A program made the position numbers and the translations under genes. From Flavobacterium lindanitolerans (GTDB lineage Bacteria > Bacteroidota > Bacteroidia > Flavobacteriales > Flavobacteriaceae), in assembly GCF_002846575.1 (NCBI RefSeq), contig NZ_PJND01000008.1:186001-250000 (forward strand): a stretch of DNA of 64,000 nt. The letters run 5' to 3'. Of this stretch, positions 15,837 to 23,717 are shown one piece after another (within the stretch, counting starts at the first letter, position 1; every line of letters begins with the position of its first letter). The notes under the pieces were generated by a model. It was not told the origin of the DNA. It did not search any database and worked only from the letters and a program-made list of their open reading frames with translations.

Positions 15837-16409
15837 TTATTTTATCTGTCCGTCTTTATAGTTTAAAACTTCAAGTATGCTGTCTTTTAAAATTTGGGTT
15901 TCATAGACTATTAAAGTACCGTTGCCATTTTTAATAGTGCCTTTGTCGATATCATTTCCTTTAAAGTTTTTGGCAAAATCTACATAAACCAACTTCCCGT
16001 TTTCATAATTTCTGATGGTATGGATTTGTCCGTTGGGGAAAAACCACTTCCAAACTCCCTGAAAATTTCCTTCTTCTGCTTTTCCTAATCCGTATAAAAT
16101 GCCATTTTCATGGTAGAATTTCCAAAGACCGTCAATCTTCCCGTTTTTAAACTTTCCCGTTTGCCTTAAAAAACCATTAGGATGAAATACTTTCCAGTTT
16201 CCGGTTTCCAGATTATTTTTAAATCTTCCTACCTGATAAAGCCTTCCATTTTCATAGCTGTATTTCCATTTACCTGTTTTCTTATTGTTTTTTATTTTTC
16301 CCGTTTCAATGTAGCCTTCCTTTTGGATGCTTACCATTTTAGTGGAATTACAGGAAATAAATAAAAGCGCCATCAGAACAGTTACAAACTGCTTTAAACG
16401 TATCAGCAA
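15837..16409 (-). CDS. YwqK/MORN-repeat-like lipoprotein
   Basis: A 190-residue protein with an N-terminal hydrophobic segment and lipobox-like LFISC (Cys20). It then has at least five tandem units of about 23 residues with a GxWKxYxxNGxLxxxGxFKNxxxxG pattern: GKWKYSYENGRLYQVGRF, GNWKVFHPNGFLRQTGKF, GLWKFYHENGILYGLGKA, GVWKWFFPNGQIHTIRNY and a degenerate last one. This repeat is shared by MORN-variant and YwqK proteins. Databases often label such genes toxin-antitoxin YwqK antitoxin, but no YwqJ-type toxin is visible nearby and the lipoprotein signal argues for surface or periplasmic display. Function is unknown. Confidence 0.78.
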   Translation of the reverse strand: MLIRLKQFVTVLMALLFISCNSTKMVSIQKEGYIETGKIKNNKKTGKWKYSYENGRLYQVGRFKNNLETGNWKVFHPNGFLRQTGKFKNGKIDGLWKFYHENGILYGLGKAEEGNFQGVWKWFFPNGQIHTIRNYENGKLVYVDFAKNFKGNDIDKGTIKNGNGTLIVYETQILKDSILEVLNYKDGQIK

Positions 16410-16419
16410 AATAAATCGA

Positions 16420-19400
16420 TTAGCTTCTCAAATATTTTTTTTGCTTGAAATAAGCCAGAATCGAAATCAAGGTTACAATTCCAATCGACACAAAGACAAA
16501 ATTAGGTGTTACTACCTTATCACCGCTGGCATAGGAATGCAATCCGGTCAGGTAGAAGTTCACACCAAAATAGGTCATCATGATGGAATAGAAAGCAAAA
16601 ACGCTAAACACGTTAAAAATCCATGTTCCTTTTAGTCCCGGAACCAATCTGGCGTGGATTACGAATGCATAAACCATGATACTAATCAATGCCCATGTTT
16701 CTTTAGGGTCCCAACCCCAGTAACGTCCCCAACTTTCGTTAGCCCATTGCCCTCCAAGGAAGTTTCCTATGGTAAGCATTACCAGACCAACTGTTAATGA
16801 CAATTCCGTGATATAGGTAATTTCTTTGATATTTAATTCCAACTTCTTGCTGTTCTTTTTATTGGCAAAAATCATCAGCAATAGCGAAACTAAGCCCAGT
16901 ATCATTCCCAGTGTAAAAGGTCCGTAACTTGCCACAATCACGGCTACGTGAATCATTAACCAGTAGGAATTCAATACAGGCTGCAGGTTGGCGATAGCAG
17001 GATCCATCCAGTTCCAGTGTGCAATCATCAAAATCATCGAAGCAACAAAGGCTGTTGAAGCTACTGTCAATTCAGATTTTCTTCCGAAAGCCAATCCAAA
17101 GAACATGGTTGCCCAGCCTACATAAATCATCGATTCATAAGCATCACTCCACGGTGCGTGTCCTGAAATATACCATCTCATAATCAATCCGGCCGTATGA
17201 AGGATAAAAAAGAAACCGATAAGGATATGGAAGGCTTTTACAATAACACGAATGGCTTTTCTGCTATTAAATATCTTTACAATCGTGAACAGCAGCATGA
17301 AAACACCTGCCATCATATACAAATAGTATAATTTTTTAAAGATATCGTATTTGTTGTAAAGGATTTCTGAGTTGATTTTATCATCACTTGGACGAACTGC
17401 CTTTCCGTATTTCTTTTGGAAAAGCGTAATGCTTTCCAGAATTTCATCCGCCTGCTTGTAGCCGCCTGATTTTCTGGCTTCATTCAGGAATCCCATATAG
17501 GCCGGAAGTACATTTTTGGTATAGGTTGAATCTACACCTTTAATGCCCGTTTCATTCAATTCCAGATAGGAAACCCATTTATTGGCCTTGTTATACGGAA
17601 TCGGGAAAATCTTTAATATTTTTCCACTCAAAGCCGCATTCAATAGCACTACTTTTTTATCGACATCTATAAAATCTTTCTGGAACTGGTTTGGAATGGC
17701 CGCTTTGTAGGCTTCGTCCAGATAAGGTGATAATTTGTAATTGCCCTGCTCGTCAAAAAAGCTGATAAATGGAACGTGTTTTGCCTTCAGGTCAACGCCT
17801 AAGATTTTATGCAGGCTATCATTGTCTTTTTTCAGGTAAACAAAAGGCACATTGAACCAAACTTCCGGATATTGTGACATTGATAAAAACACCTGGTCGG
17901 AATTATAGCCTTTATAGTGGTCGCTCTTGCTCACTTTTCGTAACAATTCTGATGAAAACGTATTGATAGGCTTCATTCTTCCGCCATCATCCTGAATTAC
18001 GATTCTTCCAAATTTTGCCGCATGTTCCGGCTTAACTTCGATAATTTTCAACAGGGAATCAATCTGTTTTTCTGTAGGCATTACTCTTTTTAATGGAGCA
18101 GCGTTACCCGTTCCGTGATTGTGTCCCGGGGCATTATGGTCGTGCTGTGCAAAACTTCCGGCACTCACAAACAATAATAAGAGGGTAATCAGCTTGGCTT
18201 TTCTTGATTTGATTTTGTCCAGTTTTTTCTTCACAATACCAAATCTTGAGTTCTTATCAAATAAAATGGCCATCATGCCAATGTATAAAAGGAAATATCC
18301 GATATAGGTAATCCAGGTTCCCCAGAAATCGTGGTTTGCAGATAGTACCGTGATATTTGGTTCATAAGTATCTCTCAGGTGATTGTCTGTATAATCGTAG
18401 GATGCCTGGAAAAAACGGTAACCTCCGTGGTCAAGAACATTATTCATAAAAATTTCGTAGTCAAAAGGTTTCTCGTCTTCCACGGTAATTTTACTCCTGA
18501 AAGCCGAAAAGCTTTTCAAAGTTCCAGGATATTTTTCCGCAATAAAATCGTTCAGCTTGATTTTAAAAGGTAATGTATAAACTTTACTTCCGTAAAACAG
18601 CGTAAAGTCAAGACCTCCAACTTTAAAGGATTGAGGCTCTCCCATTTTTCCTTTGGAACCAATTAAGGTTACATCCTGCGTCTTCCCTCCCGCCTTAATT
18701 GTCACAATTAAAGCATCATCAGTAGTTTTGTCTTTATAGTCATTGTTCGATTCATAGGCAACTTTTCCTTTTATGGCAGCTTCCGGGAAAACAAACTGAG
18801 CCCCGCCAACATTATATAAGGAACGGAACATCAAATCCTGTACAGAATCTTTCACAACTGTACCCTGAAATTTGTCCGCCATACGCATAAACTGTCCGCC
18901 AAATGGTGCTTTGAAAGTATATTTGTCGCCTTCTTTGATAACATTTACCGCACCGTTTGTTGGTTTATTGAAAGCAAAAAGCACATTGTGGATGCTTTGT
19001 ACTTCACCTTCTTTTAGGTAATGCTCATGACGCGACCCGTCTCCGGATTCAACCATTTTAATATATAATGTTCCATTCGGGTCTTCTTTAATGACCTCTT
19101 TGGCATTCATGATAAAGTCCTTGTATTCTATTTCATAAGGAGTGTCAGCAAATTTGCCCTTGATTGAGAAATCATTGTCCGTTACCTGTGAAAGCAACAG
19201 TTCCTTTTCTTCAACACGGCGTTTCATTTCGCCTTTATATTCGCCATCCACAAAAACATTGAGGAATGTTTTTTCGGAGTAAACCTGATTTTCAGAAGCA
19301 CCTTCTGCAATAGACATCATTCCTTCATAACTGATGTGTCGGGTTACAAAAGCACCTATTAAAATAAAAATGAAGGAAAGATGGAGTAATAATGTAGCCC

Positions 19401-19626
19401 ATTTTTCCTTCTTATGTAATTGGTATTTCTTGATATTTCCTATAAAGTTAATCAGAAAGAGAAACATAATTGCCTCAAACCACCAGCTGTTATAAATTAA
19501 AATCCGGGCAACATCGGTATTGTAAGCGTCTTCAATAAAAGTACCGATTCCCATTGCAGCTGCAAAAACGATAAATAAAACAGCCATTAAACGTGTGGAA
19601 AACAGGAAGGAAAAAATCTTATCCAT
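16420..19626 (-). CDS. ccsBA: Fused ResB-CcsA cytochrome c maturation protein (CcsBA)
   Basis: A large fused system II cytochrome c synthetase of about 1068 residues. The N-terminal ResB/CcsB half starts FLFSTRLMAVLFIVFAAAMG, has four early membrane helices and a long periplasmic region. A central part after a membrane segment (LITLLLLFVSAGSFA) is His-rich (HDHNAPGHNHG) and periplasmic. The C-terminal CcsA half carries the haem-handling WWD motif WGRYWGWDPKETWAL. It exports haem and attaches it to CXXCH apocytochromes. I chose ATG 19624-19626 because the longer frame begins at TTG 19662 and adds residues not expected in the family. The neighbour at 19.8 kb is a cysteine-rich copper-binding-type protein. 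Confidence 0.92.
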   Translation of the reverse strand: MDKIFSFLFSTRLMAVLFIVFAAAMGIGTFIEDAYNTDVARILIYNSWWFEAIMFLFLINFIGNIKKYQLHKKEKWATLLLHLSFIFILIGAFVTRHISYEGMMSIAEGASENQVYSEKTFLNVFVDGEYKGEMKRRVEEKELLLSQVTDNDFSIKGKFADTPYEIEYKDFIMNAKEVIKEDPNGTLYIKMVESGDGSRHEHYLKEGEVQSIHNVLFAFNKPTNGAVNVIKEGDKYTFKAPFGGQFMRMADKFQGTVVKDSVQDLMFRSLYNVGGAQFVFPEAAIKGKVAYESNNDYKDKTTDDALIVTIKAGGKTQDVTLIGSKGKMGEPQSFKVGGLDFTLFYGSKVYTLPFKIKLNDFIAEKYPGTLKSFSAFRSKITVEDEKPFDYEIFMNNVLDHGGYRFFQASYDYTDNHLRDTYEPNITVLSANHDFWGTWITYIGYFLLYIGMMAILFDKNSRFGIVKKKLDKIKSRKAKLITLLLLFVSAGSFAQHDHNAPGHNHGTGNAAPLKRVMPTEKQIDSLLKIIEVKPEHAAKFGRIVIQDDGGRMKPINTFSSELLRKVSKSDHYKGYNSDQVFLSMSQYPEVWFNVPFVYLKKDNDSLHKILGVDLKAKHVPFISFFDEQGNYKLSPYLDEAYKAAIPNQFQKDFIDVDKKVVLLNAALSGKILKIFPIPYNKANKWVSYLELNETGIKGVDSTYTKNVLPAYMGFLNEARKSGGYKQADEILESITLFQKKYGKAVRPSDDKINSEILYNKYDIFKKLYYLYMMAGVFMLLFTIVKIFNSRKAIRVIVKAFHILIGFFFILHTAGLIMRWYISGHAPWSDAYESMIYVGWATMFFGLAFGRKSELTVASTAFVASMILMIAHWNWMDPAIANLQPVLNSYWLMIHVAVIVASYGPFTLGMILGLVSLLLMIFANKKNSKKLELNIKEITYITELSLTVGLVMLTIGNFLGGQWANESWGRYWGWDPKETWALISIMVYAFVIHARLVPGLKGTWIFNVFSVFAFYSIMMTYFGVNFYLTGLHSYASGDKVVTPNFVFVSIGIVTLISILAYFKQKKYLRS

Positions 19627-19807
19627 GAAAAGTGGAATTACATAGTTTAAAAAGTGCCACAAAAATAAGGAAAAATGTTTGATACAACCGTTAATCCTAC
19701 TCCTGCGTTTTTCGTAATTCCTTGTTAATTTTTTCTAAATATTTTAAGTCATTTTTAATTCTGTATCAAAAATCCTGAAACCTCATGAAATAATTGGGCG
19801 TATTGCG

Positions 19808-20128
19808 TTACCATTTAAAACTACAGGCAGCAGCACATTTCCTGCAAGCCTCTGCACATTCCCTGCAATGAGCATGATGGGCAAATTTTTCACATTCTAC
19901 GGCACAGGCGGTACAGATTTTAGCGCACAACTTCATCAGGGCAGTGGAAAACCCGGAGTTCCTGGAACAGAACTTGACACAAAGAATGCAAATTTCTGCA
20001 CAATCACGGCAAAGCAAAATACAGTGCAGGTGATTCTTATCATTCATTTCGATACAATTGGCGGCACAGACTTCACAGGCACCAAAACAGGCAAGGCAGG
20101 CTTCAACTGCCAGTTTAAACTTTTTCAT
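19808..20128 (-). CDS. Cysteine-rich four-helix-bundle copper-binding-type protein (Csp/DUF326-like)
   Basis: A 106-residue protein with 20 cysteines, arranged as repeated CxxC and CxxxC pairs on predicted amphipathic helices (EACLACFGACEVCAANC; HCILLCRDCAEICILCVKFC; LCAKICTACAVEC; HCRECAEACRKCAAAC). This matches the four-helix-bundle copper storage proteins (Csp) and DUF326 ferredoxin-like families, in which cysteines line the bundle core and bind many Cu(I) ions. No signal peptide is present, so it should be cytosolic like Csp3. It stands 145 bp upstream of the CcsBA start on the same strand. A link between copper buffering and cytochrome/oxidase assembly is plausible but is inference. Confidence 0.85.
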   Translation of the reverse strand: MKKFKLAVEACLACFGACEVCAANCIEMNDKNHLHCILLCRDCAEICILCVKFCSRNSGFSTALMKLCAKICTACAVECEKFAHHAHCRECAEACRKCAAACSFKW

Positions 20129-20286
20129 AATCCTCCTACATTAAAACTTTTCAAATCCTTTACTTATTGGCTATTATAAATGTAGTGATTTAATTGCCTT
20201 CTTTATTCTAAGAGTCTGTTAAACCTAAAGGAATTATTGAAATAAACCTTCCTTGTAATTCATAACTAAATCCCTAAATTAGCGGC

Positions 20287-21051
20287 ATGATTAGAGCAAC
20301 TATAATCGGTTCCGGAAATGTGGCACAGCATCTTATCCATGCTTTTAAAAAAAGCAACGGAATTGAGCTGTCACAAGTTTTCTCACGACAAAAGGAAAGC
20401 CTTTCGCATCTGGTTGAGGATTCAAAAATAATCAATGACCATAGTCAATTTTTAGAAGCAGATATCTATATCATTGCTGTTTCTGATAGCGCCGTTGCTG
20501 AGGTTTCTTCAAGTCTTCCGTTTGAGAACCGACTTGTCGTGCATACTTCCGGTAGTGTTCCTTTGAGTGAACTACATCCGAAAAACCGCAGGGGCGTTTT
20601 TTATCCGTTACAAACCTTTACGAAAAACAAGGAAGTCGACTTTTCTACCCTACCAATATGCATGGAAAGCGAGTTTGACGATGATTATACCATTTTAGAA
20701 AATGTTGCCGAAGCAATTGGCTCCAAGCATTACCTGATTAGCTCTGACCAAAGAAAATCGCTGCATGTTGCCGCTGTTTTTGTCAACAATTTCACCAATC
20801 ATCTTTATCAGATTGGGAAAGAGATTTGTGCTGAACACCAGCTACCGTTTGAAATTCTCAAACCGCTGATTGCCGAAACCGCCAATAAAGTGCAGCATCT
20901 TTCACCATTAGAAGCCCAAACCGGACCGGCAAAAAGAAACGACCTCAATACCATTCAGGCCCATTTGGCGTTACTTACAGACAATACACAAAAAGAAATC
21001 TATAAAATACTAACACATTCCATTCAACAATCTAATGTCAAAAAGTTATAA
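20287..21051 (+). CDS. Rossmann-like and DUF2520 domain-containing protein
   Basis: A 254-residue protein with an N-terminal Rossmann fold starting at residue 1 (ATIIGSGNVAQHLIHAF, the GxGNVA dinucleotide-binding turn) and a helical C-terminal DUF2520 domain (HVAAVFVNNFTNHLYQIGKEI...PLIAETANKVQHLSP...GPAKRNDL). The overall form resembles ProC-type oxidoreductases with NAD(P). The reaction is unknown. It is the first gene of a tightly packed plus-strand run and overlaps the next gene's start by 17 bp. This neighbour order with KDO8P-type phosphatase, prenyltransferase and Maf is familiar in Flavobacteriaceae. Confidence 0.85.
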   Translation: MIRATIIGSGNVAQHLIHAFKKSNGIELSQVFSRQKESLSHLVEDSKIINDHSQFLEADIYIIAVSDSAVAEVSSSLPFENRLVVHTSGSVPLSELHPKNRRGVFYPLQTFTKNKEVDFSTLPICMESEFDDDYTILENVAEAIGSKHYLISSDQRKSLHVAAVFVNNFTNHLYQIGKEICAEHQLPFEILKPLIAETANKVQHLSPLEAQTGPAKRNDLNTIQAHLALLTDNTQKEIYKILTHSIQQSNVKKL

Positions 21052-21562
21052 AGAAATCATGAACGACATCACGACTTTTATTTTTGATGTCGATGGCGTT
21101 CTGACCGATAGTTCTGTCCATATTACCCCAACCGGCGAAATGCTCCGCGTTATGAATATTCGCGATGGTTTTGCTATGAAAGCAGCAGTAGAAAGTGGCT
21201 ACCATGTCTGTATTATTTCTGGCGGAAGTAACGAAGGCGTCCGAATCCGATTGCGAAATCTTGGCATCACAGACATCCATTTGGCTTGTCCGGACAAAGT
21301 TGAGGCATTCAAGGAATATACGGATATTTATAATATCAAACCGGAACAGGTGCTTTATATGGGTGACGACATTCCTGACTACCATGTGATGAAACTGGTG
21401 GGTCTTCCTACCTGTCCGTTGGATTCGAGCCCTGAAATCAAAGAAATCTGCACTTACGTTTCTCATAAAAATGGCGGCCGTGGAGCCGTGCGTGATGTTA
21501 TAGAACAGGTAATGCGCGTACAGGGAAAATGGATGCAATATTTCAACGGAAAACACGATTAA
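21035..21562 (+). CDS. kdsC: KdsC-type HAD phosphatase (3-deoxy-D-manno-octulosonate 8-phosphate phosphatase family)
   Basis: A 175-residue HAD-IIIA phosphatase without a cap domain. Catalytic Asp18 and Asp20 are in IFDVDGVLTDSS, the motif II Ser is in CIISGGSNEGV, and motif III/IV are in PDKVEAF and MGDDIPDYHVM. The size and GVLTD signature match KdsC, which releases phosphate from KDO 8-phosphate for lipopolysaccharide core synthesis. Related N-acylneuraminate-9-phosphatase types cannot be excluded. An alternative ATG at 21059 would remove the 17-bp overlap with the upstream gene; both starts are in frame. The gene is within an operon-like run. Confidence 0.82.
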   Translation: MSKSYKEIMNDITTFIFDVDGVLTDSSVHITPTGEMLRVMNIRDGFAMKAAVESGYHVCIISGGSNEGVRIRLRNLGITDIHLACPDKVEAFKEYTDIYNIKPEQVLYMGDDIPDYHVMKLVGLPTCPLDSSPEIKEICTYVSHKNGGRGAVRDVIEQVMRVQGKWMQYFNGKHD

Positions 21563-21583
21563 TAATTTACTGAACAGTAACCT

Positions 21584-22507
21584 ATGTCTTTTTTAAAACT
21601 AATACGCTACCAAAACCTCATTATGCTTGCTATAATGCAATTGGTTTTCAGGTACGGATTTTTAGAATCACAGTCCATTCCTCTTGCCTTAAAGGACTGG
21701 CAGTTTGCGCTTCTGGTATTTTCAACCCTATGTATTGCGGCCGGCGGTTATCTTATAAATAACATCTTTGACCAGGCCACGGACGAAATCAATAAACCGG
21801 ACAATGTGGTAATTGGAAAACAGATTTCAGAAAGCATGGGATATAATATTTATATTGCCCTGAATGTTATAGGCGTTGGTATTGGTTTTTATCTGGCTAA
21901 TGCGATTCACAAACCTAACTTTGCCGCCATATTTGTTATTATTGCCGCTACATTATATGTATACGCCAATGGTTTAAAACAGACATTGCTGATTGGCAAT
22001 ATTATTATTGCGCTGTTGCTTTCATTGAGCATTCTTATTATCGGGATTTTTGACTTGCTGCCAATGGTTATACCTGAAACCCAGGCAGGTATGGGCATTA
22101 TTTTCAATATCCTTATTGATTATGCCGTATTTGCCTTTATCATCAATTTTATCCGTGAAATTGTTAAGGATATGGAAGATGTCAACGGTGATTATAATCA
22201 GGGAATGAATACGCTTCCTATTGCTTTAGGCTTAGCCAGAACGGGCAAGGTAGTTTTCGGGTTGAGCTTTATTCCGTTGGGACTGATTATTTATTACATT
22301 AATGAAAATCTGTATTCCAACAACCTGTTTTATGCTTCTGCTTATGGTTTCTTATTTATATTGGCACCGCTACTCTACTTTACCATCAAGATGTTTTCTG
22401 CCAAAAAACAAAAAGATTTCCATCATCTGAGCAGGGTATTAAAGTTTGTTATTTTTTTCGGAATCCTTTCTATAGCTGTTATTAATTTCAATATCAAATA
22501 TGCTTAA
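21584..22507 (+). CDS. UbiA-type prenyltransferase (geranylgeranylglycerol-phosphate GGTase-like)
   Basis: A 307-residue membrane protein with about eight helices and the UbiA superfamily Asp-rich motifs: NNIFDQATDEINKPD near residues 59-73 and FIREIVKDMEDVNGD near residue 190. It is distinct from the MenA at 1.6 kb. Flavobacterial homologues are usually labelled geranylgeranylglycerol-phosphate geranylgeranyltransferase, but that activity has been shown for archaeal members. The true aromatic or lipid acceptor here is unknown. Its end overlaps the Maf gene start by 8 bp, implying coupled translation. Confidence 0.82.
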   Translation: MSFLKLIRYQNLIMLAIMQLVFRYGFLESQSIPLALKDWQFALLVFSTLCIAAGGYLINNIFDQATDEINKPDNVVIGKQISESMGYNIYIALNVIGVGIGFYLANAIHKPNFAAIFVIIAATLYVYANGLKQTLLIGNIIIALLLSLSILIIGIFDLLPMVIPETQAGMGIIFNILIDYAVFAFIINFIREIVKDMEDVNGDYNQGMNTLPIALGLARTGKVVFGLSFIPLGLIIYYINENLYSNNLFYASAYGFLFILAPLLYFTIKMFSAKKQKDFHHLSRVLKFVIFFGILSIAVINFNIKYA

Positions 22508-23093
22508 TCCTCATTTAAAAAACTACACTATCCTGTTGGCATCAGGGTCACCAAGAAGACAGCAGTTCTTTAAGGACATGCATCTGGATTTTGAAGTACG
22601 CCTGAAAGAAGTAGACGAAATCTATCCTGAACATCTCAAAGCTTCCGAAATCACTGATTTTCTGGCTAAACTAAAAGCCGATGCTTTTCAGGATGAATTG
22701 GCTCCAAACGATATTTTGGTAACCAGCGATACAATTGTATGGCATAATGGAAAAGCTTTGGGAAAACCTAAAGATTATGATGATGCGTTCCAAATATTGA
22801 GAGCTTTGTCTGATTCCACCCATAAAGTCTATACATCCGTATGTTTCAGGCATAATGGAAAAACCGACATCATTAATGAGGTTACTAAAGTTACTTTTGC
22901 CCATTTATCAGACGAAGCCATTGCCTACTATCTTGATAATTTTAAGCCGTATGATAAGGCCGGAGCTTACGGCATTCAAGAGTGGATTGGCATCATAGGC
23001 ATTAGCAAAATAGAAGGTTCCTACTCTAATGTAGTGGGGCTTCCCGTCCAAAAAGTTTATGAATATTTCACTACCTTTGGGAAAAACAGCTAG
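22500..23093 (+). CDS. maf: Maf-like nucleoside triphosphate pyrophosphatase
   Basis: A 197-residue protein with the Maf family start ILLASGSPRRQQFF (residues 11-24) and SDTIVWHNGKALGKP near residue 75, which holds the catalytic Asp. KAGAYGIQEW near residue 152 completes the active site. Maf enzymes hydrolyse dTTP/UTP or modified nucleotides to monophosphates and were first linked to septum inhibition. The initiating ATG lies within the last codons of the prenyltransferase gene. The next gene (MscS-like) starts 3 bp after its stop. Confidence 0.92.
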   Translation: MLNPHLKNYTILLASGSPRRQQFFKDMHLDFEVRLKEVDEIYPEHLKASEITDFLAKLKADAFQDELAPNDILVTSDTIVWHNGKALGKPKDYDDAFQILRALSDSTHKVYTSVCFRHNGKTDIINEVTKVTFAHLSDEAIAYYLDNFKPYDKAGAYGIQEWIGIIGISKIEGSYSNVVGLPVQKVYEYFTTFGKNS

Positions 23094-23096
23094 AAA

Positions 23097-23627
23097 ATGT
23101 CCTTTTTCGAAGAAAATACTCCAAAGATTGTAAGCACAGTCGTACTGCTGGTTTGCGTAACAATTATTCGTTTTATTATTACAACCCTGATAAAACGATA
23201 CGCCAAGCATGCAGAAATTAACGAGCATCGTGCTATTCTGGTCAGCAAGTACATCAGCATTGTTATTATGGCTATAACTTTGGCCGGTGTCTTTATGATT
23301 TGGGGCGTCCGAACAAACGACATCTATATTGCCTTTACTTCTGTCATTACCATCATTGGCGTTGCTTTCTTTGCCCAATGGTCTATACTGAGTAACATAA
23401 CGGCAGGGATAATATTGTTTTTTTCCTTTCCTTTCAAAATTGGTGATACTATCAGAATCCACGATAAGGATTTCCCGCTGGAAGGAGAAATTGACGATAT
23501 CAAGGCTTTCCATACCTATTTGAGAACCAAGGAAGGAGAACTCGTAACCTATCCAAACAATCTGCTGCTACAAAAGGGCGTTTCTATTGTGAATACCACA
23601 CGGGAGGAACGGGAATTCATGGATTAG
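23097..23627 (+). CDS. Small MscS-family mechanosensitive channel
   Basis: A 176-residue protein with three membrane helices (about residues 11-31, 45-66, 72-92) and an MscS beta domain. The pore-helix/beta transition reads ITIIGVAFFAQWSILSNITAGIILFFSFPFKIGD and the beta domain contains GEIDDIKAFHTYLRT and VTYPNNLLLQKGV. This is a minimal channel that opens under membrane tension to release solutes on osmotic downshift. It starts 3 bp after maf, so it is in the same transcript. Confidence 0.87.
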   Translation: MSFFEENTPKIVSTVVLLVCVTIIRFIITTLIKRYAKHAEINEHRAILVSKYISIVIMAITLAGVFMIWGVRTNDIYIAFTSVITIIGVAFFAQWSILSNITAGIILFFSFPFKIGDTIRIHDKDFPLEGEIDDIKAFHTYLRTKEGELVTYPNNLLLQKGVSIVNTTREEREFMD

Positions 23628-23717
23628 CATCTTACTTTGCTTTACATAAGCATAATCTGGATGCTATTTTGTAACTTCACTTTAACCAAGGTCATCCCAA
23701 ATAGTAAAAATTGCCCA

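Noticed and set aside
15837..16409. YwqK-type antitoxin of a toxin-antitoxin pair
   Set aside because: The repeat family fits, but there is a lipoprotein signal and no toxin gene nearby; I call it a repeat lipoprotein only.
19627..19662. Upstream TTG start of ccsBA
   Set aside because: It would add 12 residues before the family's normal MDKIFSFLFSTR start; ATG 19624-19626 fits better.
23637..23717. Longer start of the BamA-like protein
   Set aside because: The extension precedes a clean signal peptide at 23718, which would then be internal.
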